Assembly: GCA_035371905.1 (NCBI GenBank)
Contig: DAORXQ010000006.1
Location: forward strand, 1-39,780
Origin: a bacterium
GTDB taxonomy: Bacteria; Ratteibacteria; UBA8468; B48-G9; JAFGKM01
Reading direction: 5' to 3'
Length of the DNA: 39,780 bases
The notes under the pieces were generated by a model that worked only from the letters and a program-made list of their open reading frames with translations, did no database searches and was not told the origin of the DNA. Of the stretch, positions 25,576-34,329 are shown piece by piece (the first letter of the stretch is position 1; every line of letters starts with the position of its first letter). Both the position numbers and the translations under genes were made by a program.

Positions 25576-27228
25576 ATGAATTCTTTATTTATAGGTTTAA
25601 TCGGGTTAACATTATTTGCAATTTCCTATATTCTCTACGGTAAATATCTGGAAAAATTATGGGAAATTGATGAAAGAAGAAAAACACCTGCCTATACAAA
25701 AACAGATGGGATTGATTATATACCTGCAAAGCACTGGTTAATTCTCTTTGGACACCATTTCTCTTCAATTGCCGGTGCTGGTCCAATTCTAGGTCCTGTT
25801 ATTGCTATATGTGTTTGGGGATGGGGACCTGCTTTACTCTGGATAATTTTAGGTTCTATTTTTCTTGGCGGAGTTCATGATTTTTCCTCACTTGTTTTAA
25901 GTGTTAGAAATGAAGGACAGACAGTTGGAGAAATAACAAAAAAACTTCTCGGAGATAAAAGCAGGGTAATCTTTTCGTTCTTTTTATGGTTTTCTCTAAT
26001 CCTTGTTGTTGCTGTTTTTTCCGCAGTAACTGCTAAAACATTTATTTCAGAACCACCAATTGTACTTCCTACTTTTTTTCTTATAATAGATGCAGTAATT
26101 TTTGGATTTCTTGTATATAGAAAAAACTTTTCAATTTTTTATTCCACAATTCTATGTCTTTTTCTACTTTTTTTATTTTTTCTGACCGGAAGTAAAGTAC
26201 CTGTTGTTATACAATTTAATCCATTAAAAATCTGGATAATTATTCTTTTAATATACAGTTTCGTAGCAAGCGTTTTACCTGTAAATATTCTTTTACAGCC
26301 AAGGGATTACCTTTCTTCTTTCGTTCTTTTTGCCGGTATAATTTTTGGTTATATAGGACTTATAACAACACATCCATCTGTAAAAGCACCTTTTTATATT
26401 TCATTTTTTTCTCAATCAGGTGCTCTCTGGCCAATGATGTTTGTTATTATTGCCTGTGGTGCTATAAGTGGATTTCATGGTCTTGTTTCAAGTGGAACGA
26501 GTTCAAAACAGATTGCGAATGAAAAAGATATAAGAAAAATCGGTTATGGTGGAATGCTAACTGAGGGTTTCTTATCTATACTGGCTCTTTTATGTGTATC
26601 TGCTGGGCTTTTCTGGAAAGGTCCCAGTCCTGAGTTAAATTATCCAGATTTGATGAAACAGGGGGACTGGATTGGAACATTTGCAACCGGTTATGGACAT
26701 ATTTTAAAAAGAATACTTGACCCTAAAATCGGTAAATTATTTGCAATTGTGATGATAAACAGTTTTGTTTTGACAACTCTTGATACTGCAACAAGAATAA
26801 CAAGATATATAACACAGGAATTATTTGGAGAAACTTTCAGAATTAAACCTTTTAAAAATAGATATCTTGCAACAGTTCTTGTTATAGTATTTTCTGGTTA
26901 TCTTGCTTTTGGTAACTGGCAGAAAATCTGGCCTGTTTTCGGTGCTTCAAATCAACTTGTTGCCGGTATTATATTACTTTTATGCGGTTGCTATCTTCTG
27001 CAGAAAAGGAAAAATGCATTATCAACATTAATCCCTGCTTTAATAATGTTTATGACAACTATGGTTGCTCTTACAATTCAGATGTTATCCTTTTACTCTC
27101 AAAAACATTTTTTACTTGGAAATATAAGTTTAATTTTAATAATTCTCTCAATATTCGTAATAAATGAGAGTTTGAAGATAATACTTCATCTGAAAAGAAA
27201 GGAGAAATATGAAAAAAGAAGCACTTGA
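25576..27228 (+). CDS. cstA: CstA/BtsT-family transporter (carbon starvation protein)
   Basis: 550 residues with about 14-16 membrane helices. Signature GIDYIPAKHWLILFGHHFSSIAGAGP (in parts: residues about 46-70), FLGGVHDFSSLVLSVRNEG, and CGAISGFHGLVSSGTSSKQI. It is shorter than E. coli CstA (701), as in many other bacteria. The E. coli homologs import pyruvate (BtsT) and peptides/pyruvate (CstA). It follows porB by 14 nt without a clear ribosome-binding site and overlaps the next gene by 20 nt. Pyruvate as substrate is inferred from context. Confidence 0.88.
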   Translation: MNSLFIGLIGLTLFAISYILYGKYLEKLWEIDERRKTPAYTKTDGIDYIPAKHWLILFGHHFSSIAGAGPILGPVIAICVWGWGPALLWIILGSIFLGGVHDFSSLVLSVRNEGQTVGEITKKLLGDKSRVIFSFFLWFSLILVVAVFSAVTAKTFISEPPIVLPTFFLIIDAVIFGFLVYRKNFSIFYSTILCLFLLFLFFLTGSKVPVVIQFNPLKIWIIILLIYSFVASVLPVNILLQPRDYLSSFVLFAGIIFGYIGLITTHPSVKAPFYISFFSQSGALWPMMFVIIACGAISGFHGLVSSGTSSKQIANEKDIRKIGYGGMLTEGFLSILALLCVSAGLFWKGPSPELNYPDLMKQGDWIGTFATGYGHILKRILDPKIGKLFAIVMINSFVLTTLDTATRITRYITQELFGETFRIKPFKNRYLATVLVIVFSGYLAFGNWQKIWPVFGASNQLVAGIILLLCGCYLLQKRKNALSTLIPALIMFMTTMVALTIQMLSFYSQKHFLLGNISLILIILSIFVINESLKIILHLKRKEKYEKRST

Positions 27229-28423
27229 AGGAGAAATAGAATATCTATGTTTTGATAAACTTCCTTTACATGATTCAACCTGGGGATTATGTACAGGTGT
27301 TGATGGGAATATTTACATTGCTGCATGTGGAGAGTGTACAGGAGGATTGAGTGTTTTCATTTTAAGATATTTACCCGATAAAGAAAAACTTGAATACTTG
27401 ATAGAAGTTGGTCCTGAAGTCGGGGAACCAGCAGATAATGGACATGCAACTCAATCAAAAATTCATTATTGTTTAATTCCGGGGAGTGATGGATTATTAT
27501 ACTGTGCAACACATGCAAGTGGTCCACCAGTAAATCATCCTTTCTGGAGACCATGGAACACATGGGATGATGAAAGTGTAAGATTTCCTGGTGCCTTTAT
27601 TTTTACTTATGACCCTGTAAAAAATAAAATAAATAATTTTGGTATTGGTCCTAAAAGAGAGGGTAGTAGATGTCTTGCATATGATGAAAAGAGAAAAAAA
27701 TTATATGGAATTACATGGCCCAGAAATCATGTTTATGTTTACTATATTGATTCCCATACTTATATTGACCTTGGAAGAATAGGAGATATAAATCCTCAAG
27801 CAATTTTTCTTGACAAATATGGAAATGCTTATACAACAGATGATTATGGTTTTATTTTAAGAATTGATGCAGAAACAAATGAGATAAAAAAACTTAAGGT
27901 GAGATGTCCCTATGAAAATTATAGATATGGATGGCATAATGTAACATATGATGTTGTTCCTTCTCCTGACTGGCAGTGGTTTTACGGGACTGACTGGGGA
28001 TATGAATCAAGATTATGGAGATTTACACCTTACAAAGAAGAAGGAGTTATGGAAGATTTAGGGAGAGCATGGGGACCTGTGGATTTTAAAACAGACAGAA
28101 ACCTTGAAAGATGGCAGGTTAGAGGGCTTGTTTTTGGAGCAGATAAAAAACTTTATTTTGCAATGAGAAGTGGATGGGAGGATGAAGAACACACCTATAT
28201 TATAAGATTGAATACAGAAACAGGAGAAAGAGAAAAGGTCTGTTCTTTAACTTTTGGAGAACATAAACCAAGGGCAATTGCAAGTGCAACATTTGATTTT
28301 TATGGAAATTTATATTTTGCAGAAGCGGGAGTTTCACCGACAGGTATGTATATTTATAGACCGAATTATGTTAAAAAAGATAAAAAACTTTTTTCCTGGA
28401 AAGATGTAAAATTATGGGGGTAG
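27209..28423 (+). CDS. Seven-repeat beta-propeller protein, cytoplasmic (first copy)
   Basis: 404 residues, no signal peptide or membrane helix. Seven repeats of a G/D-x-G-x-(L/I)Y blade pattern can be counted: GVDGNIYIAACG, GSDGLLYCATHASG, KRKKLYGITW, KYGNAYTTDDYG, WQWFYGTDWG, ADKKLYFAMRSG and FYGNLYFAEAG. The family looks SMP-30- or YncE-like but I cannot assign it; no metal or catalytic set is clear. Trp and Tyr residues are unusually frequent, as in sugar-binding propellers. AAAGGAG precedes the ATG inside cstA. It is separated from the second propeller by 3 nt. Confidence 0.7.
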   Translation: MKKEALEGEIEYLCFDKLPLHDSTWGLCTGVDGNIYIAACGECTGGLSVFILRYLPDKEKLEYLIEVGPEVGEPADNGHATQSKIHYCLIPGSDGLLYCATHASGPPVNHPFWRPWNTWDDESVRFPGAFIFTYDPVKNKINNFGIGPKREGSRCLAYDEKRKKLYGITWPRNHVYVYYIDSHTYIDLGRIGDINPQAIFLDKYGNAYTTDDYGFILRIDAETNEIKKLKVRCPYENYRYGWHNVTYDVVPSPDWQWFYGTDWGYESRLWRFTPYKEEGVMEDLGRAWGPVDFKTDRNLERWQVRGLVFGADKKLYFAMRSGWEDEEHTYIIRLNTETGEREKVCSLTFGEHKPRAIASATFDFYGNLYFAEAGVSPTGMYIYRPNYVKKDKKLFSWKDVKLWG

Positions 28424-28426
28424 AAA

Positions 28427-29587
28427 ATGGAAAATTTAGAAAAAGAACTTGAAAAGAGGAAGTGGCCAAAAAGACCTGAAATACATATAAATTTTAAAAA
28501 ATATAATTCCTATGTAACATATGGAAGAGTTGAAAATAGGAGTTTACGGCTTTTCCAATCACTTTCAGAACCAATTCCTCCTGAAGAGTGTGCAATAACA
28601 TCTCTCTGTAAAGGGAAAAACAGAAAAATTTATGGTGCAACAAGTGGAAAGAGAAGTCATCTTTTTTATTACAGTTTCTCACCCGAGGGAGACGGTGTCT
28701 GTGATATAAGCATAATTGAGGGAGCAAAAAGTGTAAAAAATTCTTTATGTGTTGATAAAACAGGAAAGATATGGGGTGGAGTGAGCGAAGGAGAGAAAGG
28801 TTATATTTTCTGTTATGATACATCTGGTGACCATATGGGAGAAGGAGGGACTTTTTCAGGAGAAATAAAAATAATTTCAGAACCAGTACCGGGAGAATTT
28901 ATTGTTTCTTTAATATGTGATGAGGATAAAAATGTTTTATATGGAATAAGCAGTGAGAGTGGATACTTTTTCATTTATGATATAACAAAAAATGAAGTTT
29001 CAATCAAAGGACAGATAGATAAAAATAAACTTTTTTCTTCTGTTCTTGTAAAAGATAATAAAGGTAATGTCTATTTTTTCGGTCAGTTATGTCAGATGTT
29101 TAAGTATTCTCCGGAAGAAGACAAAATTATACCTCTTGATATATATGCTCCATGTCTTGCAGGAAGAACGTTTTATAACAGAGTTCAATCTGTGTGTTTT
29201 AATGAATATGATGGATTTATATACGGTGGTGTTTCTCCAGATGGTATACTTTTTGCTTACAATCCTGAAACAAATTTTTTAAGAATGATAGGAAGGGTCA
29301 CTCCTGAAAAAGATATACCTTGTTTAACAGTAGGTAATGATGGAATTGTTTATGGAATTAGTGGAGAAAAGGATGGAATGGCACATTTATTTTCCTATGA
29401 CCCTGATAGTTACTCTTTGAAAGACCTTGGATTACTATATACCACTATTGAAATTCCATGGCATGGTTATGAATTTTCTTCTGCCTGTACTGGAGATTTT
29501 GGTGAGATATATCTTGGAGAGAGTGATAGAATAAGTCATTTATTTATATATTTCCCGCCAATTCCAAAAAGGAAAAAAATAACCTGA
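28427..29587 (+). CDS. Seven-repeat beta-propeller protein, cytoplasmic (second copy)
   Basis: 386 residues, no signal peptide. Repeats of the type NRKIYGATSGK, TGKIWGGVSEG, KNVLYGISSESG, KGNVYFFGQ, DGFIYGGVSPDG, DGIVYGISGEKDG and FGEIYLGESD, each followed by a strand ending in (F/Y)xYDP, give seven blades. It is a distant relative of the upstream copy but more regular. Function unknown. It starts 3 nt after the first propeller and ends just before the dnaX promoter. Confidence 0.68.
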   Translation: MENLEKELEKRKWPKRPEIHINFKKYNSYVTYGRVENRSLRLFQSLSEPIPPEECAITSLCKGKNRKIYGATSGKRSHLFYYSFSPEGDGVCDISIIEGAKSVKNSLCVDKTGKIWGGVSEGEKGYIFCYDTSGDHMGEGGTFSGEIKIISEPVPGEFIVSLICDEDKNVLYGISSESGYFFIYDITKNEVSIKGQIDKNKLFSSVLVKDNKGNVYFFGQLCQMFKYSPEEDKIIPLDIYAPCLAGRTFYNRVQSVCFNEYDGFIYGGVSPDGILFAYNPETNFLRMIGRVTPEKDIPCLTVGNDGIVYGISGEKDGMAHLFSYDPDSYSLKDLGLLYTTIEIPWHGYEFSSACTGDFGEIYLGESDRISHLFIYFPPIPKRKKIT

Positions 29588-29590
29588 AAA

Positions 29591-29619
29591 TTGTCTATTA
29601 AAGTTGAAAGTGGTAAAAT
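29591..29619 (+). promoter_or_regulatory. Predicted promoter of dnaX-ybaB-recR
   Basis: TTGTCT (29591-29596), 17-nt spacer, TAAAAT (29614-29619). It begins 3 nt after the stop of the second propeller gene. The predicted start would be only about 4 nt before the dnaX ATG at 29630, so the message would be leaderless; no Shine-Dalgarno is seen. Confidence 0.5.
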
Positions 29620-29629
29620 TATATTTAAA

Positions 29630-31207
29630 ATGTATAAAGTACTTGCAAGAAAATACAGACCTCAGAATTTTGATGAAGTTTGCGGGCAGAAAGATATTGT
29701 TGAAGTTATAAAAAGGTCAATAAAATTTAATAAAGTTGCGCATGCTTATCTTTTTGCAGGACCAAGAGGAGTTGGTAAAACAACAATAGCAAGAATATTT
29801 GCTAAATGTTTAAACTGTGTTGAAGGTCCTGCTCTAAATCCCTGTAATAAATGTGACAGTTGTATAGAAATAACAAATAGTGCTTCTCTTGATGTTCTTG
29901 AAATTGATGGTGCTTCAAACAGAGGAATAGATGAAATAAGAAATATAAGGGAAAATGTGAATTTATTACCTGCAAAATCAAGATTTAAAATTTATATAAT
30001 AGATGAAGTTCATATGTTAACACCGGAAGCATTCAATGCTTTACTCAAAACACTTGAAGAACCACCCCCTTACATAAAATTTTTCTTTGCTACTACTGCT
30101 CCTGAAAAAATTCCACTTACTATAATTTCAAGATGTCAGAGATTTAATTTGAAACCGCTTAAAAAAGATGAAGTTAAAAATAAAATCATGGAAATATGTG
30201 GAAAAGAGAATATTGAAATAGAGGAAAAAGCAATAGATGAGATTTATGATTTCTGTGAAGGGTCTTTAAGAGATGCCATAAGTTTACTTGAACAACTTTC
30301 TGTTTTTTCTGATGAGAAAATAAAACATCAGGATGTCAGGTATTTACTCGGGCTTCCAGAAGAAAAGAGTATAGAGGAAATACTTAAAAATATTCTGGAT
30401 AAAAATTATACAAAAAGTATAGAAAATCTTCATAAACTTATTTCTGATGGAAAAGACCCGGTATTGATTCTTGAAGGAATTATAAAAAAAGTAAAGGATA
30501 TAGTGATTTCTAAACTTGATATTGAAAAAATTGAAATAGATGAGCAACTGGTAAAAAGGTTTAATAATTTAAAAACAGAAGAAATTTTTGAAGGTATTGA
30601 ATATATTGTTGAATTTAAGAGTATATTGAGAAGAGAAAGAGAACCTGTTTTATTTACAGAAGTTCTTATTTTGAAATTACTTCAGTTGTGGGGAAACAAT
30701 AAAAAAGAATTAAAAGAAGAAATTAAGATTGAGAAAAAAGAGGAAAATAAGATTAAGAAAGAAGAAGAAATTACAGATGAAAAAAAAGAAAATATGGGAA
30801 CAATTTTTGATTTTAAGGAGGAAAAAGAAACTGAAAAAAATGAGAAAGAAGAAGGACAGAAAATTGAAGAAAAAAAAGAAAATAAAGAGTTCAACTGGGA
30901 AGAAATTTTGAAAAAAGTTAAACATTTCAGACCCACACTTGAAGCAGCACTGAGAGAAGGAAAACTTGATAGAATTGAAGGAGAAAATATTTACATATTA
31001 TTTGATAGTAAGTACAATTTCCATAAATCAATGGTTGAAAACATATCTAACAAGATAAAAATAGAAAAAATAATTTTTGATTTAACCGGAAAAAAATATA
31101 AAATAATACCGATTTTAAATAAAAACAGTAAGTCAATCATTGAAAATCCGGAGGTTAAAAAAATAATAGAGTTTTTTAATGGCGAAATAATAAAAATGGA
31201 GGAATGA
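29630..31207 (+). CDS. dnaX: DNA polymerase III subunit gamma/tau
   Basis: 525 residues from ATG 29630 (MYKVLARKYRPQNFDEV, the normal DnaX N-terminus). A TTG 13 codons upstream lies in the promoter and is rejected. AAA+ clamp-loader core: Walker A GPRGVGKT (44-51), zinc module CLNC...CNKCDSC (about 58-79), Walker B IIDEVHML (about 124-131), and SRC sensor in IISRCQRF. Domain III follows. Residues about 360-430 are low-complexity Lys/Glu, after which the tau-specific C-terminal region resumes. Two A8 slippery sites (30780-30787 and 30870-30877) could yield a shorter gamma form. Confidence 0.95.
   Translation: MYKVLARKYRPQNFDEVCGQKDIVEVIKRSIKFNKVAHAYLFAGPRGVGKTTIARIFAKCLNCVEGPALNPCNKCDSCIEITNSASLDVLEIDGASNRGIDEIRNIRENVNLLPAKSRFKIYIIDEVHMLTPEAFNALLKTLEEPPPYIKFFFATTAPEKIPLTIISRCQRFNLKPLKKDEVKNKIMEICGKENIEIEEKAIDEIYDFCEGSLRDAISLLEQLSVFSDEKIKHQDVRYLLGLPEEKSIEEILKNILDKNYTKSIENLHKLISDGKDPVLILEGIIKKVKDIVISKLDIEKIEIDEQLVKRFNNLKTEEIFEGIEYIVEFKSILRREREPVLFTEVLILKLLQLWGNNKKELKEEIKIEKKEENKIKKEEEITDEKKENMGTIFDFKEEKETEKNEKEEGQKIEEKKENKEFNWEEILKKVKHFRPTLEAALREGKLDRIEGENIYILFDSKYNFHKSMVENISNKIKIEKIIFDLTGKKYKIIPILNKNSKSIIENPEVKKIIEFFNGEIIKMEE
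30779..30810 (+). promoter_or_regulatory. Candidate frameshift/slippage site in dnaX
   Basis: The reading frame is GAA AAA AAA GAA with eight A (30780-30787), an A AAA AAA slippery string. A -1 shift would add RKYGNNF and stop at TGA 30808-30810, giving about 393 residues, similar in size to gamma forms elsewhere. The same string with the same frame occurs again at 30870-30877 (stop after two more codons). Functional use is not shown by sequence. Confidence 0.4.
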
Positions 31208-31208
31208 A

Positions 31209-31502
31209 ATGGGAATATTTGATAATCTGAAGCAGATGGCGCAATTAAAACAGCAGGCATCTCAGTTTCAAAAAATGCTTGAATCAAAGATAGTTGAAGT
31301 TTCCTCTTCTGGTAATGAAGTAAAGATTAAAATAAATGGGAAGATGGATATTTTGAGCATTGAAATTTCTGAAACATTATTGAAGCCAGAAAATAAAGTA
31401 AATCTTGAAAAACTTATTAAAAAAACATTTAATGAAGCAAGAGGTAAAGTAGAAAAAATAATTGCCAGTGAACTTAAATCACAGATTGGTTTTCCATTTT
31501 AA
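31209..31502 (+). CDS. YbaB/EbfC-family nucleoid-associated protein
   Basis: 97 residues. Typical YbaB layout: N-terminal helix with KQMAQLKQQASQFQKML, the central sheet SSGNEVKIKINGKMDILSIEI, and a C-terminal helix with NEARGKVEKIIASELKSQIG. It binds DNA as a dimer. Its place between dnaX and recR is the standard bacterial arrangement. AGGAATG overlaps the dnaX end (GGAGG at 31198-31202). Confidence 0.94.
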   Translation: MGIFDNLKQMAQLKQQASQFQKMLESKIVEVSSSGNEVKIKINGKMDILSIEISETLLKPENKVNLEKLIKKTFNEARGKVEKIIASELKSQIGFPF

Positions 31503-31504
31503 AA

Positions 31505-32098
31505 ATGGGATTATATCCTGAAATAATAGAGACACTTATAGAAAAACTGAAAAAATTACCGGGCATTGGTCCTAAAAGTGCTGAAAGAATTGTTTATTAT
31601 TTAATCCAGAGCGATGATAATGAAGTGATTTCTCTTGGAGAAACGATTATATCTTTAAAAAAACAGATTAAATTGTGTAAGAGATGTTTTAATTTTGCTG
31701 AAAAAGAGTTATGCAATATATGCCTTGATGAAAAAAGAGAAAATATTTTATGTATTGTAGAAGAGGTTAAGGATTTAATTTCTATTGAAAAAACAAATTT
31801 TAAAGGAAGGTATCATGTTTTATGGGGCAGAATTTCAATGCTTGATAATATTACTCCAGAACAACTTAAAATTCCCCAACTTATAGAAAGAATAAAAAGT
31901 GAAAATATACAAGAAATTATAATAGCAACAAATCCAACCGTAGAAGGAGATAATACAGCCGAATATATATCAGAAATATTAAAGAAACTTGGAATTAAAC
32001 ACTCAAGATTAGCGATTGGACTTCCTCTTGGAAGTGAACTTGAATATATAGATAGCCAGACATTGAAAAAAGCGATTGAAGGGAGGAGAGAATTATAA
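31505..32098 (+). CDS. recR: Recombination mediator RecR
   Basis: 197 residues. Helix-hairpin-helix LPGIGPKSAERIVYYL (18-33), zinc site Cys58, Cys61, Cys70, Cys73, and a Toprim domain from about 80 (ILCIVEEVKD) to about 175 including ATNPTVEGDNTAEYI. With RecO/RecF it loads RecA on single-stranded DNA. It starts 2 nt after ybaB. Confidence 0.96.
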   Translation: MGLYPEIIETLIEKLKKLPGIGPKSAERIVYYLIQSDDNEVISLGETIISLKKQIKLCKRCFNFAEKELCNICLDEKRENILCIVEEVKDLISIEKTNFKGRYHVLWGRISMLDNITPEQLKIPQLIERIKSENIQEIIIATNPTVEGDNTAEYISEILKKLGIKHSRLAIGLPLGSELEYIDSQTLKKAIEGRREL

Positions 32099-32970
32099 GG
32101 TTTTTTTTTGACATAACATACATAATTTTCTCTTTTATAGGAAAATATTTCCCCGAAAAAATCTGTTATTTTATTGCTTATATTCTCACCGAATTAAGAT
32201 ATTTTTTTACCCCCTCATTGAGAAAGATAATGAAAAAAAATCTCAAAATAATTCTTGAATTTAAAGAAAAAAGAAATTTATGAGAAAAAGAATTGAATAA
32301 ATATGTTAAGGGAGTTTACATAAATTTTGGCAGATATATGACCGAATTTTTTACAATTCCGAAACTTAATTATGAAAAGGTAAAAGAGAAAGTAATTGTT
32401 GAAAATATTGAAGTTCTTGATTCTGCGTTGAAGAAAGGGAGGGGAGTTATTGCATTAACAGCACATATTGGAAACTGGGAACTGGCAGGAGTTGTTACCT
32501 CAATACTTGGTTATAAAATATGTGCAATTGCAATTCCGTATATGACACCAAAGATAACAGAAATTTATAGAAGAATAAGGGAAAGTAAAGGGGTTGAAGT
32601 AATTTTTACTGGCTCAAATCCCAAAGATTTTATCAGGTTCAAGAGGGAAAATAAAGTCCTTGCGATACTCGGAGATAGGGTTTTTACTGAAAAAGGAGAA
32701 GTTGTTAATTTTATGGGGAAGAAAGCAATTTTTCCGAGAGGACCTGCTACTCTTGCAGTAAAATTGAAGACAGAATTTATTTCAGGATTTTTTGTTAGGG
32801 AAAATGATAGATATAAACTTTTTTTTGAAGAAATTAACTATCCACCTGAAAACTTAAGTGAAGAGGAAAAAATAGATTATCTTCTGAATGAAAGTGTAAA
32901 AAAAATAGAAAAAGTTATATTAAAATATCCAATGCAGTGGTTAAGTTTTCAGAATATATGGGCTGAATAA
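32092..32970 (+). pseudogene. LpxL/HtrB-type lysophospholipid acyltransferase, interrupted by an in-frame UGA
   Basis: The frame from about 32092 to 32970 encodes one acyltransferase: an N-terminal membrane segment (FFFDITYIIFSFIGKYFPEK), then MKKNLKIILEFKEKRNL, a TGA stop at 32281-32283, and EKELNKYVKGVYINFGRYM onward. The catalytic motif HIGNWE (HxxxxE type) and the PRGPATLAVK block lie after the stop. Reading resumes in the same frame, so this is a single nonsense change, not a frameshift. There is also no ATG/GTG/TTG at the expected start; ATT 32092 or ATA 32095 follow an AGGAG at 32084-32088. A TTG at 32293 could start a 225-residue product without the membrane anchor. Other genes here end in TGA, so general UGA recoding is unlikely. 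Confidence 0.7.
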
Positions 32971-32971
32971 A

Positions 32972-33355
32972 ATGAGAAAAAAGAAAAAATATAATTTTAA
33001 AGACCTTCTGAAAATTATGGAAAAAATAAGAGAAAACTGTCCCTGGGATAAAAAACAAACAAATGAAAGTATTTTGAAATACTTAAAAGAAGAAACAGAA
33101 GAATTTACCAATGAGGTTAATAAAAAAAATTATGATGGGATGAAGGAAGAATTAGGGGATATACTCTGGCAGGTTGTGTTTCATTCTCAGATTATGAAGG
33201 AAAAGGATATATTTACAATTGATGAAGTTATTGACTATCTCTGCAAAAAAATGATTAAAAGACATCCTCATGTTTTTGGAAATAAGAAAGTAAAGGATGA
33301 AAAAGAAGTAATTGAAAACTGGGAAAAATTAAAACAAAAAGAAAAGTCCCACTAA
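32972..33355 (+). CDS. mazG: MazG-like nucleotide pyrophosphohydrolase (single domain)
   Basis: 127 residues. Conserved blocks: IRENCPWDKKQTNESILKYL (18-37), metal-binding EETEEF, then EELGDILWQVVFHSQI and MIKRHPHVFG. It covers the N-terminal MazG domain; E. coli MazG (263 residues) has two domains, so this is the short form. It hydrolyses nucleoside triphosphates to monophosphates and pyrophosphate. The stop lies just before the hairpin at 33354-33378. The ATG follows the acyltransferase stop closely, without a clear ribosome-binding site. Confidence 0.88.
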   Translation: MRKKKKYNFKDLLKIMEKIRENCPWDKKQTNESILKYLKEETEEFTNEVNKKNYDGMKEELGDILWQVVFHSQIMKEKDIFTIDEVIDYLCKKMIKRHPHVFGNKKVKDEKEVIENWEKLKQKEKSH

Positions 33356-33378
33356 ATCCCACCTTAAAGGTGGGATTT
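33354..33378 (+). repeat. Hairpin repeat, copy 1 (possible terminator after mazG)
   Basis: Inverted repeat AAATCCCACC / GGTGGGATTT (33354-33363 and 33369-33378) with a 5-nt loop; the core CCACCTTAAAGGTGGG is at 33359-33374. The same 16-nt core recurs at 38448-38463. A T run after the stem is short, so termination is possible but not typical. The rest of the 33356-33477 gap holds only the promoter at 33433. Confidence 0.65.
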
Positions 33379-33432
33379 GGAGATGAAGGAAGGACAATAG
33401 ATTTATAAGTCATTTAACTTTGAATAAAAAAG

Positions 33433-33461
33433 TTGACAAAAAAAGTGTATTTTATTATTTT
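33433..33461 (+). promoter_or_regulatory. Predicted promoter of the CsgG-like locus
   Basis: TTGACA (33433-33438), 17-nt spacer, TATTTT (33456-33461). The start would fall near 33468, with AAAGGG just before the ATG at 33478. A consensus -35 and optimal spacing. Confidence 0.6.
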
Positions 33462-33477
33462 TATAAAAAGGGTAAAA

Positions 33478-34329
33478 ATGAAAGGGGAATTTAAAAAAAT
33501 TTTTAAATTTATTTTTTTCATATATATTTTCTTTCACTTTCTCTGTTTTTCTCAGATTATTCAAACAAAAGGGATAAATTACGAAAAAGAAAATGAAAAA
33601 AGTGTATTGTGTTTTTGGAGGACAGAAAGTAATTCTCAATCTTATAGTTTACGGAAAAATACCTGAAAAAGTAAATATAAATGCAGATATTTTTCAGATT
33701 GCAAGAAATACTGCTTTGCCTTTAAAAAGGACATCTCTATTACAATAGAAGAAAAAATAAAAGAAAAACCATATACTGAAATAAATTTTCCTTTTGAAGT
33801 TCCATCAGTAAAGAATAAAAGTGAATTTTTAATAAGATATAAGATTTACATTCCTGAAGAAAAAAGTTGGAAAATTATAGGTGCCACAAAATTATATGTA
33901 TATCCTCCTGATTTATTAAAACCATTTAAAATTTTCTCAGAAAAGTATTCAGTTTATCTTCCAGGGAATATTGAAAAACTGAGTGAATTTTTTAAAAAGG
34001 AGGAGATTAAATTTGAAAAAATTTATTTTGACGATTTAGATAAAGTTGAAAAACCATCTATTATTTTTACTGAGATTATAGATGAAAGAGATAATATTCC
34101 GAAAAAAATGCCTTCAGGAACATTAATTATTGTTTTTCACACAGAAAATATAGAAATTCCTTATATCAAGATTGAAGAAAACCATGGTTTAAGAATAGAT
34201 GTAAAAATGCCAATTATAGATAACATTACAAGTCCTGAATATCAAGAACTTTTTATTAAAATTTTCAATATTGCACTTGAAAATTTAAACATTAAAAAGG
34301 AGGTGTTTTATGAAGAAGGTCTTAATTAG
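33478..34329 (+). pseudogene. Exported protein of unknown function, two frameshifts
   Basis: Starts at ATG 33478 with a hydrophobic signal segment (FIFFIYIFFHFLCFSQ). The frame must shift at the A run near 33595-33601 (one extra base) and again near 33721-33725 (one missing base) to keep an uninterrupted product: KKVYCVFGGQKVILNLIVYG, then KKDISITIEEKIKEK and onward in the frame ending at 34327-34329. Joined, it has about 283 residues and looks mostly beta-rich; two Tyr/Pro-rich strands (KLYVYPPDLLKPF) are visible. No family recognised. The next gene starts 20 nt before its stop. Confidence 0.65.

Noticed and set aside
29591..29629. Earlier TTG start for dnaX
   Set aside because: The 13 extra residues do not fit the family, which begins at MYKVLARKYRP, and the TTG is the predicted -35 element.
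30682..30936. Overlapping open frames on both strands in the dnaX linker
   Set aside because: They arise from the A/G-rich low-complexity Lys/Glu region; the minus frames are Phe/Ser runs without family features.
32281..32283. Genome-wide recoding of UGA
   Set aside because: rpoA, purD, the methyltransferase and the first Gfo/Idh/MocA gene all end in TGA at sensible places, so UGA is a normal stop here.
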